64,000 nt of DNA from the NCBI GenBank assembly GCA_948144175.1, contig CANXME010001258.1, forward strand, positions 3,705,001 to 3,769,000, given 5' to 3'. The notes beneath the pieces were generated by a model that saw only the letters and a program-made list of their open reading frames with translations, was not told the origin of the DNA and searched no databases. A program made the position numbers and the translations under genes. Source of the stretch: Closterium sp. NIES-65 (lineage: Eukaryota; Streptophyta; Zygnematophyceae; Desmidiales; Closteriaceae). Numbering within the stretch: position 1 is the first letter of the stretch; the number at the start of each line of letters is the position of its first letter. Of the stretch, positions 32,063 through 42,164 are shown piece after piece.

Positions 32063-32967
32063 GACAGCAGTAGACTAGTAGCGCGAATAGTGGGGTAAGG
32101 GCAGTGCAGTGACAGAGGCGCTGCTCTTACCGGACAGGGCGGCTCGGGCGGCTCGGCGGCTCGGCTGCTCGGCAGGAACTGCAGCTCGGCGGCTCGGCTA
32201 CTCTGCGGCTCGGGCGGCTCGGGTGGCGCCGGCGGCTCGGCACTAGCGCGGTGCGGCCGCGTGAAGGCGGGGTCGGGGCCGGGAAGGGCGTGCGACGGGG
32301 CCAGCAGGGGCTGGGATGGGGCCGGGAAGGGGCGGCGCCGGGGCCGTAAGGTAGGCGACGGGGCCAGCAGAGACTGGGCCGGGTCGAGAAGGGCGGCGTC
32401 GGGGCCGAGAAAGGGCGGCGCCTGAGCCGGGAAGGGCAGCGACGGGGCCGGAGGGCTAGGCGACGGGGCCAGCAGGGGCGGGGCCGGGTCGCGAAGGGCG
32501 GCGTCGGGGCCGGGAAGGGCATCGCCGAGGCCGCAAGGAGGCGACTGGGCCGCAGGTAGGCGACGAGGCCGCAGGAAGGCGTTGGGGCCGCAGGTAGGCG
32601 ACGGGGCCGCAGGTAGGCGACGGGGCCGCAGGTAGGCGTCGGGGCCGCAGGTAGGGGACGGGGCCAGCAAGGGTGGGGCCGGGTCGGGAAGGGCGGCGCG
32701 AGGGCCGCGGGGTAGGCGACGGGGCCGAAAGGGCGGCGAATTGGGGCCGGGAAGGGCGGCTTGAGGGCCGCGGGGTAGGCGACGGGGCCGCTAGGGCGGC
32801 GGATCGGGGCCGTCAAGGGCGGCGCGACACTGCCGCTAGGGCGGCGCGACACAGTGAGAAAGGGGGAGCGCGACTCGGGCAAGGGCCGAGCGCGCTACGG
32901 GCAGGAAAAAAAAATCGAATCGGTGGGCCCTAGGAACAGTTCCCACGAGGGAACCTGCTCGATACCA
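32063..32967 (-). repeat. Copia A2 leader with GC-rich tandem repeats
   Basis: Untranslated leader between LTR and gag. About 32140-32870 is a patchwork of GGGGCCGGGAAGGGC and GGGGCCGCAGGTAGGCGAC (19-bp unit, about four near-perfect copies at 32585-32660). Stop-poor frames on both strands are a consequence of the repeat. Next to the LTR the minus strand reads TGGTATCGAGCAGGTTCC (primer-binding site, 32950-32967). Confidence 0.8.
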
Positions 32968-33096
32968 TGAGAAAACTGAAACGAGAATGATGCTCTATAA
33001 AAGAGTTGGGTACAAGTACTAGCCCTAATTGGGTTGTACCCTGTAAGGGTACCCCACTATAGCCTACACAAAAGCATAAGCTATAATGTTCTGACA
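32968..33096 (-). repeat. Copia A2 5' LTR
   Basis: 129 bp, minus strand TGTCAGAACATTATAGC... to ...GTTTTCTCA. It is closely similar to the A3 5' LTR (47403-47533), sharing GTACAAGTACTA.CCCTAATTGGG. It is inserted in gypsy gag; the flank GCTCG at 33097 has no partner because the other end of A2 is gone. Confidence 0.88.
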
Positions 33097-33167
33097 GCTC
33101 GTATCTGGTCCATGTCGGTGTGTAACTCCGTAATTTGTTTTACGGAATTATCACCATTTTCCTCCAT
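33097..33167 (-). pseudogene. gag: Gypsy G2 gag N-terminus
   Basis: Start codon at 33165-33167 followed by EENGDNSVKQITELHTDMDQ, homologous to G1 at 11961-11963. It is cut after about 23 codons by the A2 LTR. This small exon-like piece proves that A2 landed inside gypsy gag. Confidence 0.85.
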
Positions 33168-33577
33168 TTGGTGATTTATAGGAAGATTCGCGACGAAAAC
33201 GATTAAATTTTAGGGGCTGGTCGGCTTATTGTGAGTCGAATCGAATGTAGAATTGACAAGCGCTGATTCTTGAAGTCGTGTAATTCTCTCTCATTTGAAT
33301 TCGCGTCTGATCTCGGCCGTTGAGTAGAAATTCGATCCGACGCTCCAAGTTCCAACGTTTTTGGTAGAAATTCTCAGGGCCGTTGAGATTCGAATCGATC
33401 TGACGGTCGAAATTCCAACTTTTTCACCACTGGACCTGAGGAGGGTTCGAAAACCGGTTCGAGGGGGACGTAAGACTATAGCCCAAAATCGGCGCTTTCC
33501 GTCGTCGCCCCTGCGGTTTTAAAATCTAAGTTCTAGCAGTGGAAAACTTCGCGTGTAAACAAGCTCTGATTACCAAG
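33168..33577 (-). promoter_or_regulatory. Gypsy G2 leader and primer-binding site
   Basis: Leader of about 410 bp, homologous to 11964-12397. At 33563-33575 the plus strand is GCTCTGATTACCA, i.e. TGGTAATCAGAGC on the minus strand next to the LTR: the initiator-tRNA type site with one extra base. Nothing else is recognised. Confidence 0.75.
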
Positions 33578-33950
33578 AGTGAGGATCTAGGATCGATCTT
33601 AGGAAAGAGAGTTTGAATTGAATGATCACCTGGGTACAACACGAAGCTAAAAAATAGTATTCTCGACACAAAGCCAGTTACCCATGTGTTACGCGAATGT
33701 TCTGAGGGTCGCGAAGCGTCCTAAACAGAACCTTTCCAGACTCGGTAGAAAGCAATTCGGTGGAAACCGAATAGGGTTGAGTTCGGTACACGTAACCTGG
33801 TTCGGTGCTATAACTATAATGAAATGAAGGAATGCATCTAACCTAGGAGATCAAGCATATCTATGCATGATAGAATAAACCTAAGCTAGTAATAGTATAA
33901 TAAAGTCCATGCAAGCTAGCAAAGCCAACATAAGCCGTCGTACTCTCATA
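33578..33950 (-). repeat. Gypsy G2 5' LTR
   Basis: About 373 bp, partner of 14737-15091. The outer end reads TACTCTCATA (TCACA in the partner) followed by CCAGC at 33951-33955, the second copy of the target duplication. Inner terminus is slightly decayed (AGTGAGG for TGTGAGG). Confidence 0.88.
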
Positions 33951-33955
33951 CCAGC

Positions 33956-34750
33956 CCACACGGCAGTATTCCACGGACAAAACTCGTCCTCGGTGTGCAC
34001 CCTGCACACAGCACGCTGCCACCACACTAGCCGTGCAGAAGCGCACGTCACCTACTGCTGCACCTCGTCGTCCCTGTCGCCGACGTTGGCCAGGCGCACT
34101 TGGCCAATTGCGGCGGAGCACCGGTTGAAGGCCGAAAAATGCAGCACCTTCGTCAGGAAGTCAGCCAGCTGCTCGGAGGTGGGGATGTACTTCAGCACAA
34201 AATTTTCGCGCCTAACCATGTGTTGCAGCCAGGCGTAGCGTTGCTCCACGTGCTTGAGGTTGCCCATCAGCCCAAAGCCCTCAACGACCGTGATTGACGA
34301 CTTGTTGTCAACACGGAGGTTTGTTGGCTTCCCAGCGTTGAGCAACTTGAATTCTGCAAGGGGGAAGCCAAGTCGATGCCCCTCCTTGCCAGCGTCCGTG
34401 GCTGCAACGTACTCTAACTCGGTCGAGGAGAGCATCGCATACTTGATGCTCTGGCTCGACCAGGAGACTGCGGCCCCTCCGAAGACGAACACGTAGCCGC
34501 CCGTGCTTCTCGTCCGCGTCGTCGGCGTCTACGTAGCTGATCAGCTCCAGCGACTCTAGTCCACCGCCAAACTCCAGGGCGGTGTCATGGGTGTCGGCGA
34601 GGTAGGCGAGGAAGCAGTCGACCTCACGCCAATGTTGATCACTCCTTACTGTGAGGCCACGCCCTAGCTTGCTGCAAGCGAACGCGATGTCCGGCCTCGT
34701 CGTTGTCGCCGCGAACTGCAACGAGCCAACCTTCTGCTGGTACTCCTCCT
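33956..34750 (-). pseudogene. pol: B2 RNase H and 3' untranslated end
   Basis: RNase H of B2: FGGAAVSWSSQSIKYAMLSS, TELEYVAATDAGKEGHRLGF, LRVDNKSSITVVEGFGLMG, YIPTSEQLADFLTK, stop at 34052. Upstream, SLQFAATTTRPDIAFACSKL and ISYVDADDAD are in another frame (frameshift near 34500). A further TAG lies near 34755. Bases 33956-34051 continue the B2 3' end interrupted by G2. Confidence 0.85.
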
Positions 34751-34835
34751 CCTAGCACTCCTGGGCCTCCTCGTCGTCGAATGTCAGTTCGGCGTAGGTG
34801 TCAACTGAGACCGGTGTCTTCGGGACTCGACCGCC

Positions 34836-35370
34836 CTACTCCTCGTCGATGAAGCGCCTGCGCATCTTATCGGCGTAGCCCTGCTGGTGCTGCCACAACT
34901 TCCTTGCCGGCCTGTAGCGCACGATCTCCAGCCCAAGGTACTTCACCACCGGCGAGATCTCACGCAGCTCAAAGGCAGCCTCCATCAGCTCCTTCATCAT
35001 CGCGGTGCTGCTGCTGGCGGCGAGCAGGTCGTCGACGTAGACCAGCACCCAGCAGGTCACTCCATTGTCACTAACCTTGAAGCTGACAGCTCCCCTTCCT
35101 CGTCGACGTCCATGTTGTTGACCAGCTGCTTTGACCCTTCATTCGACTGGCTCCTTGTTTGCTGCTCCCCTATCGTCAACGGCTTCCGGTCCTGGTTGAC
35201 GAGCTTGGCGCCTTGTCGATCGTTGGCGATGCCACTGGCCGGCGCCACAGGCGACGCCTCAAGGCTCCCCTCATCGTCGGTGGCCGACACAGGTGTTGAC
35301 GCAGGCTGATCTACGACCGGGAAGGGAGGAGCAAGAACAAGGGGAGGTGGAAGAACCTCCACAACATCCT
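34836..35370 (-). pseudogene. pol: B2 RT remnant fused to linker
   Basis: Only the RT from the active site onward remains (WVLVYVDDLLAASSSTAMMK, then VVKYLGLEIVRYRPARKLWQ). Immediately upstream the sequence jumps to the integrase-RT linker (QLVNNMDVDEEGELSASR). Compared with B1 (20890-21665), about 700-800 bp encoding fingers and palm is deleted. B2 cannot make RT. Confidence 0.85.
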
Positions 35371-35372
35371 CA

Positions 35373-36543
35373 TCAGTAGGCTCGTCGACTTCGGCGAGCT
35401 GTGGGACCGTCGTCGTCGAGCTGTCCGTCGGCGGGTGTGCCTGCGTCTGCCCTCACGCCAGCCCATACTTTGCCTTCCACACCTCTAGCTAAGCGTCTCG
35501 TATAATTCACCTCGAGCGATATGCCCACCTTGTTGTCAGTCAGGTCGAGCACCTCGCAGCCCTTGCTCTCCGGCGACCCACCTAGGTGAAGCCCCCAGCG
35601 AGCTTTCGGCGCCAGCTTCCCACCGCGCTGCTGCTCGGGAACCATGAACTGAACCATGCAACCCCACACCCGTGCCAACTTGAGATCGGGCTTTTTCCCG
35701 GTCAGTTGCTGATACGAAATCGTCCCCGGCAGCGTCGTCGATCGCTCCAAGCAGTTGTGCACCCAGACACCTTGTCGTAGAGCGAGGTGTCACCAGTGGT
35801 GCTGTACGCCCACCCATGTGCAGCAGCATCGTCCTCGCGGAAAGGCCGTGAGCATCTACCGCTCAGTCATGTCGTTCTGCTGCGGAGTGTAGGGCACGTC
35901 AGGTCATGGACAATGCCCTTGCCGTTGACAAAGTTGGTGAATTCCTTCCAAGAAACTCCCCTCCCCGGTTTGAGCGGAGCATCAGCATCGACTTTTTCGC
36001 CTACCATTCCACCAGCACCAGCCACTTTTGGAACTCCCGCAGCACGTCGCTCTTCTTAGCGACCGGCATCACCCACACGAACCGAGAGTGGCAATCCTTC
36101 AACAGCAGGAAGTACAGGCTGCCATCCTTGGTAGCCACCCAAAATGGCCCGCACAAGTCAATGTGCACGACAGCCAGTGCCTCCTCGGCGTCCGAGCCCT
36201 TGTCAGGGAAGGTGTGCCGCGCCAAATTTCCTCTTACGCACGAGACACATGGCAAATCTGCTTCGGTCGACGGCGTGATGTCGAGCCCAGTAGTAACTTC
36301 ATGATTCCCCGAGCTCTCGATCGACGCCGACGTGCACGAGCCTCGCATGCAACCGGTTAGGGGTCGACTTTGTCGCCGAGACGATCGTCCGCAGAGCCAC
36401 CACTTTGGTCGATGGCGACCGCGTCGAGCAGGGGCAAAGGTCGGTGCATAGGAGTCGTCTGGCGTAGCGTGCTGGACCGAGCACCTCCCCGGTCGCGGCG
36501 ATGAGCAACATCTCGTCGCCATCGCCCTACAGCCGCACTCCAC
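35373..36543 (-). pseudogene. pol: B2 integrase
   Basis: Frames at 36001-36543 (CVSCVRGNLARHTF, VVHIDLCGPFWVATKDG with the first Asp) and 35373-35762 (core C-terminus, GKKPDLKLARVWGCMVQFMV). Between them the second catalytic site reads LRSNRGGEFLG near 35965: the Asp of SDQ/SDR is Asn. Frameshifts near 36000 and 35870 and a stop after the Glu region break it. Inactive on three counts. Confidence 0.84.
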
Positions 36544-37198
36544 TCTCCTTTAGTTGGCCAGCTGACAGCAGGTTCGCACGTACTACCGGAACGTAGAGCA
36601 TGTCGGGGATGAGGACCCGCTTCCCTACCTCCCCTTGCAGGGCGACGGCTCCACGAGCCTCGACAGGCTGCAATGCCCCATTGAACACACAGATGTGCTT
36701 CACACCATCGCTCGGCTCCATGTCGACGAAGACCGCCTTCGTCCCCATCAGGTGGTGGGAGCAACCGCTGTCGTGCAGCACCGCCATCGGGTTTTCCTGC
36801 ACAGCTGCCGCCACCGCCTGGAAGTCCTCCCCAGCCTTCGGCGCCAACAAGACCGTCGGCTCCACGACGCCGACCATCGAGCGCGACGCCTCCCCGTCGT
36901 CTCGGCTCTTGCCGCTGGAGTTGTCGATGTCCTTTGTCGACGACGTCTGCTTCTCCTTGCGCTGCTTCTCATCTCGACGGGGGCGACGACTAGCTGATCG
37001 ACCGCGGCCTCCTTTGTTGTCGTCCTCATCGTTATCGTTGCGTTCCAGGCATTTGTAGGAGAGATGGTCGGAGTCGTGGCAGATCCAACACTCCCGCCAT
37101 CGACCACCACCTCCTCGGCCATTGTCCCACGTTGATCTCTTCTCATCGACGTCCTTCGTCGACCGCCCACCTCCGCTACCACCTCCGCCAGGCTTCAT
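36527..37198 (-). pseudogene. B2 nucleocapsid and protease
   Basis: A 223-codon open frame: SGGGRSTKDVDEKRS, then zinc knuckle CWICHDSDHLSYKC near 37065-37105, acidic and Arg-rich stretch, then the protease VLHDSGCSHHLMGTKAVFVD with an intact DSG near 36760, and LYVPVVRANLLSAGQLKESG, the usual end of the copia protease. The best-preserved protease of the B elements. A TAG separates it from gag at about 37212. Confidence 0.87.
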
Positions 37199-37921
37199 GC
37201 GCTCTTTCTGCTAATGATTCGGCTTCATCGGTGCAGTCTAACTTGTGTGCCGAAGGAGCTCCATGGGTTGTTCTGCCTCCTGCATCATCTCGTCTTGGAG
37301 GATGTAGCTGGTGAGGGAGTCCTCGTCAAGAGACTCATGTGTGCCAGGCACCATCGTAATCCTCTTCATGAGGTTGTAGCTGCGCGGCAGGCCCTTGAGG
37401 ACGTGAGTGATTTAGGATGTCGTCAAGTCTTCGACGCACGCCATCTGCATCTCAGCCAAGATCCGTCGAGCATGGTTGCAGTAGTCAGTCACCGACTCCT
37501 GCTCGCCCATCCAAATGTGTGTCATCTTCTCCTCAAGCTGTCCGATGTACAGGTCGTCCTTCACCTGGTACGTCGACAGGATGAAGTGCCATGCTTGGTG
37601 ACCAGCATCCAGTCGCTCTTGACAGCTTCTGAGCGCTAGCTGCACCACCATTGAGCAGCACCTCGAGATGACCACGAAGGTGAGCAAGTGAGCAGCACGA
37701 AACTCCCCGCGCAGCTTGACATCTTCCTCGAGCGGAACGGGCACGGTGTTGTGGGCAAAGCCCTTCAGCCCGGCGAACTCCAGCAGAGGTTCTATTGACT
37801 CCCTCGAGGTGATGAGGTCCTGTCCACCTTGCAGCGGTGCGACGGTGATCCGGTACGGCGAGAACTTGAAGTAGCCATGTGCTGGTGCAATCCCGAACGC
37901 CGTCACGTGCGTCGTCACCAA
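37199..37921 (-). pseudogene. gag: B2 gag
   Basis: The copy-2 equivalent of 1-661, extended here to the gag end. It carries the same TAA at 37412-37414, then ITHVLKGLPRSYNLMKRITM and SLDEDSLTSYILQDEMMQEA, with a further TAG near 37242 (Tyr in B1). About 99% identical to copy 1, so the nonsense codons predate the duplication. Confidence 0.85.
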
Positions 37922-38808
37922 GAGCCATCCATCGCTTCATAGAGGAGATTGACGTCGACCATCGACGTCGGCACGCAAGCTGCTTGCAGCTGTCGTCAAC
38001 CGATGCACTCCCGCCTAACTCCTGTTGACACCACCGTCGACTTTGATCACCCTTCTCTGCTTCGTGCCATCGTTGCCGCTGACTCGTGCACCGCCGCCGA
38101 CCTCGTTGTCGACGCACCTTCATTTTGCACCGGTCGAAGAGATGTAGGACGGGAAGGGTGCTCCGTCGCCCACTTCGCCCGGATGCCAAACTCGAGAATT
38201 GCCAAGGGGGCCTTCCCGTTCTCGCCATCCTCAATGCATTTCCGCGCATTAGCCAAGCGTGCCTCCAAGGTGTCCTCTACCACGCCATCTGTTGGCAGGG
38301 TAGGCGTCATGGTTGCACGTGCAGCCGGCCTACGAACGACTTAGTAGGTGCAAAAGTCGGCTCCTATCTGAAGGTACACCTGTTCTCCGATATTTCCACA
38401 CCCTGAACTTTGATTCTTCCCAAACACCCTACATGGTTGAAGGTTTGATGAGACGGACGCCCTGACATTGCGGGTCTATCAGGAAATAACCACCAGGTCA
38501 AGGCCTTTCGAAACTCGAACTTTGTAGTTCGAGTGAGCGGGGAAAATTCCAGTGCCAGATTGTTCCTGCGTTAAGCTCGCATTGAGATTGTGCTACATTA
38601 ACCCTGAAAATTCTTCGAGCGTTGCTAACTACCTTCGAAATCGGTTATTTCGAGGGTAGGTACCCCAGGTAGTGAGCTAGACTACGGAGGTTGGGACGAA
38701 CTACTAGGAGTGATCGTAGCTTTGCTTAGTTCCTTAGTGCTTGCACATTCACGGGAGAAATCGGCAAGAGTTTCCACTAGCAAAGTCAAAATTACATAAT
38801 GATTGAAC
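37922..38808 (-). other. B2 leader / U5-side region (copy 2)
   Basis: Equivalent of 662-1632, with one difference: 96 bp (1411-1506 in copy 1) are missing after GGTACCCCAGGT at 38670. GGT flanks both ends of the missing stretch in copy 1, the mark of a microhomology deletion. The 87-codon ORF recurs at 38047-38310. TGAAC at 38804-38808 is the left target copy for the nested LTR. Confidence 0.75.
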
Positions 38809-39929
38809 TGCGGAGATAACTGCTGCAACGGGAGCTAGACTACGGGCTAGGCACGTGTGCTCGTGTGATCTCTGCGTTCGTTCACTTAGTCATTTCCTTG
38901 TGTTGACGCTTCTTGCTAGTTCACGGGGAGAATTGGCAAGATTTTCACTAGGAAAACATGACAACAATGATCCAATGAAGTTGGCAATGCAAGACTACAT
39001 CAGAGCTAGCATTCAGGTCGGCCAACTGCCAGCGCAGCTTGGTCGACCGCGTTCCAGCACGACTTGGTCGACCGCACTCCAGCAAGGCAAGGTCGACAGC
39101 GTGCTAACGTCGCAGGTTGACGGCGTGCCAGCATTGCTCATGCAGGACAGCAGTGCACCCGCTTCGCAGGTGCGCGCAGATGATTGGCGTGCAGAGTCTC
39201 GTCACCTGCACAGCGCACACACCACGTCAACCTCGAGCTAACGACTGCCTCTGATCCGCCACGATGACCTCGGGATACCACCACCGAGGTCGGTCTCGCC
39301 AACTTCGCCTGGGCGACCGTAGCACTCCTCCGCAGCACTTCGTCACCCAGGTAACCTGGTCGACCGGGCAACCACGTCGACCAGCAGCTCCCGTACGTGC
39401 CCGTCGACCTCCCAAGTCGACGACCACCTCCATGTCGACCTCACCAGGACGACCACGCCCCTCGGCCGACCTCCTCCAGGTCGACGTCCCTTCTGGTCGA
39501 CCAGCTCCACGTCGACCAGCACTAAGTCGGCCAGCGCAATTGTCGGCCGACCACCCACGTCGGCCACCCGAAGTCGGCGTCACGAAGTTGACGCCCCGCT
39601 ACTCGACGCCCAACTCCTCGTCGTCCTGAGTCGAGGTCGACGTCAGCCCCTCCTTCGTCGACCACCAGGTCCAGTCGACCACCCGCAGGTCGACCAGCAG
39701 TCCATCAGCCGACCACCGAAGTCGGCTTCCCCAAGTTGACGTCACCAAGTCGACCTCCCCGAAGTTGGCGCCACCCTGAAGTCGGCGCCCGTGCAGTGGT
39801 CCTCGTGCAGGTCGACCTCCTCGTCAACCAGCTCGCCCACTGCTGTAGGTCGGCTGCTCCCCTAACACCCGACCACGATGTCGGCTCCTCCCAAGCGAGG
39901 ATGGGGCCAACACACAACTCCCGTTGACA
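38809..39929 (-). repeat. Nested B-family 3' LTR (copy 2)
   Basis: 1121 bp, same insertion point (TGAAC) as the solo LTRs at 1633 and 48340. A deletion of about 29 bp near 39750 explains the shorter length. Unlike those, its right end CCCGTTGACA is followed by CTCCCCTGCCGC, the polypurine tract, and by element sequence. It is therefore the 3' LTR of an element whose interior was once present. Confidence 0.9.
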
Positions 39930-40102
39930 CTCCCCTGCCGCATTCACGCTTGGGCACCCAGCCCACACAGCAGTTCAGCTTCGAAAATAGCCCATCGGCG
40001 TGCACCCAACACACAACATGCCGGTCACCGCACCAGCCATGCAAGAGGGCATGGCACCTACTGCTGCACGTGGTTATCGCCGTCGCCCACGTCGGCCAAG
40101 CG
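39930..40102 (-). pseudogene. 3' end of nested B element interior
   Basis: Polypurine tract and 3' untranslated region homologous to 19707-19880, reaching the last codons of RNase H (the CGTCGCCCACGTCGGCCAAGCG region). It is cut at 40102 by the A3 LTR. The rest of this element is absent from the window. Confidence 0.8.
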
Positions 40103-40223
40103 TGAGAAAATGTGAACGAGAATGAATGACTAAGGAATAGAAGTGATACAAATATGCAACCCTAGAGATGTGTACCCCATATAAGCTACCCCACTATAGC
40201 CTACACAATATGATAATTTGACA
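40103..40223 (-). repeat. Copia A3 3' LTR
   Basis: 121 bp, minus strand TGTCAAATTATCATATTG... to ...CACATTTTCTCA. Preceded on the minus strand by the polypurine tract CTATGGGGG. It belongs to a different subtype from the A3 5' LTR: it lacks the TTAGGGTTAGTACTTG block and differs in length. Confidence 0.88.
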
Positions 40224-40427
40224 CACCCCCATAGGCAAAGTGGGGGAGAACAAGATATCACAAGACCAGTCAAGCAAAGCAGACAAAGCTCAGGGTGGAT
40301 CACAACGTCACCACACAGTCCGAGCACAAGGTCAAGGCCACAAGGCCATTCAGATGCAGGAGTACAAATATATATAAGGCTAAACAAGCAAGAGCAGGTA
40401 TATATATATGTAAGAGTACAAGCAAGG

Positions 40428-42164
40428 TCAAGGGGTGAGCAAATGAGGCAAGACAGGCACAAGACCTAGCTCAGTGCAGAAGCGCTGATGATCACAAGGC
40501 GGAAGTGCCTTGTTGAAAACATCAGCAGTGTTGGCCTCAGAGGCCACGTACGCAAGTCGCATCTGACCACGCTGCTGCAACTCACGAGCAAGAAAGTAGT
40601 GTAGAGCAATGTGCTTCGTTCTGTGCTCCAGGCGCTGCTCCCGACACAAGGCTAGCATGGCCTTGTTGTCTACGTACAGCACCGGAGGAGAACGAGGCGG
40701 CTCTCCGAGGTCAGTCAGCAGGTAGGTAAGCCAGCGAAGCTCCTGTGCAGCCATGGCCCCGGCGTAGATCTCAGCCTCACAACTGGAGCCGAGAACAGAA
40801 GACGAGCGAGTAGCCCGCCACGAAACAGAGCCGGAACCAAGGCTGAAGGTGTAACCCTGTGACGACCGCTGCGTAGCCTGGTCGTCAGCCCAAGAAGCGT
40901 CCGCGTGCCCAGTGAGGACCACTGGACTCCGCCTTCCAAGCACTAGCCCCATGCCCGACGTACTGCACAAGTAGCGCAACACCCTCTTCGCTGCAGCCAT
41001 GTGCTCTGGTCGGTGTCTCCCAGGAGCAACATAGCGTGCCAAGATGCTAAGAGGGTATGCAAGGTCAGGTCGTGTGCAGGTCATCAGGTACATGAGGCAG
41101 CCAACAAGCTCTGGGTACGGGCCACTTGACTCTACGGACTCATCCGAAGGCAGAGCTGAGAGCGAGTGGCGAGTAGACAGAGGAGTGGACTGAGGCGAGG
41201 AGTACGTGAAGCCGAAGCGCTGAAGGACCTGCTGCACCATGTGTGACTGAGTCAAGGTAATGGTGCGGCGTGCTCTGTCCTGAGTGATCTGCAAGCCAAG
41301 GTAGCTGCGCAGTTCACCCAGGTCTGTGCACGTGTGTCTCTTCTGCAGCTCGGACTTTACGTAGGCGAGTCCAGCAGTGTCCGCTGTGGCAAAGACCAAG
41401 TCGTCGACGTACACGAGGATGTAGAACGGCGGCAGAGAAGTGTCGGTGCGCAGAAACAACGACGGGTCAGCAGTAGAGGGAGCAAACCCAAGAGCCGCAA
41501 GCGTAGTCCTCAGTGTGTCGTGCCACTCACGCGGTGCCTGGCGGAGACCGTAGACTGGCCGTCGGAGGCTCCACTCGGTGCCAGGAGGGAAAGTCCCAGT
41601 GAAGCCAGGTGGACGGTGCAGCCAGATCTCCTCGTGCAGGCTACCCTGCAAGAAAGCAGTGCTGAAGTCAAGAGAGTGGAGCTCGTAGTCGCGCTGAGCG
41701 GCTATGTGCAGCAGCACTCGAAGAGTGGTCATCTTCGGGGTGGGAGAGAAGGTCTGAAAGTAGTCAACTCCCTGCCGCTGACTGAAGCCACGACCCACGT
41801 ACCGCGCCTTGAAGACAGGTGGAGAGCCCGGCGGCCGCTTCACCCTGAAGATCCACATGCCACTGACGATGTTCGCCCCAAGAGGGGGAACCGCGTCAAC
41901 GTAGGTGCCTGTGGACTTCCAGGAAGCCATCTGTGCATCCATAGCTGCCTGCCACTGAGAGGAGTAGGGACCCTCTACGGCCTCAGCGTAACAGCGCGGA
42001 GTCGGGATGTCTAGTGCATCCGGGTCTCCCTCGGGGGCAAGCAGTACAGACGCGAGATGAGGTGAAGCAGCAGCCAGACACTGAAACTCCTCCTGCCTGT
42101 CCTCAAGGACGTCCGTGCCAAGAGCACACTCACCCCCGACGGACGGAGGACAGACAGACGCAGA
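40428..42164 (-). pseudogene. pol: Copia A3 RT and RNase H
   Basis: Continuously open from 42164 to a TGA at 40428, the most complete RT/RNase H of the copia-A set on this strand. Segments: ECALGTDVLEDRQEEFQCL, MWIFRVKRPPGSPPVFKARY, HSLDFSTAFLQGSLHEEIWL, active site FYILVYVDDLVFATADT near 41400, GCLMYLMTCTRPDLAYPLS, then RNase H with HADASWADDQATQRSS, SSCEAEIYAGAMAAQELRWL, VLYVDNKAMLALCREQRLEH and ANTADVFNKAL. It is fused in frame to the linker apart from the TAG at 42165 (Glu in relatives). Could be enzymatically intact. Confidence 0.92.

Larger units (their letters stand above)
14737..33950 (-). mobile_element. Gypsy G2 nested complex
   Basis: A gypsy chromovirus inserted in B2 with TSD CCAGC (14732-14736 and 33951-33955), later expanded by other elements. 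G2's own parts are the 3' LTR 14737-15091, pol and gag remnants 15092-18601, the gag N-terminus and leader 33097-33577, and the 5' LTR 33578-33950. Element B1 and copia A2 occupy 18602-33096, and the middle of G2 gag is missing. The orientation agrees for both LTRs. Confidence 0.9.
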
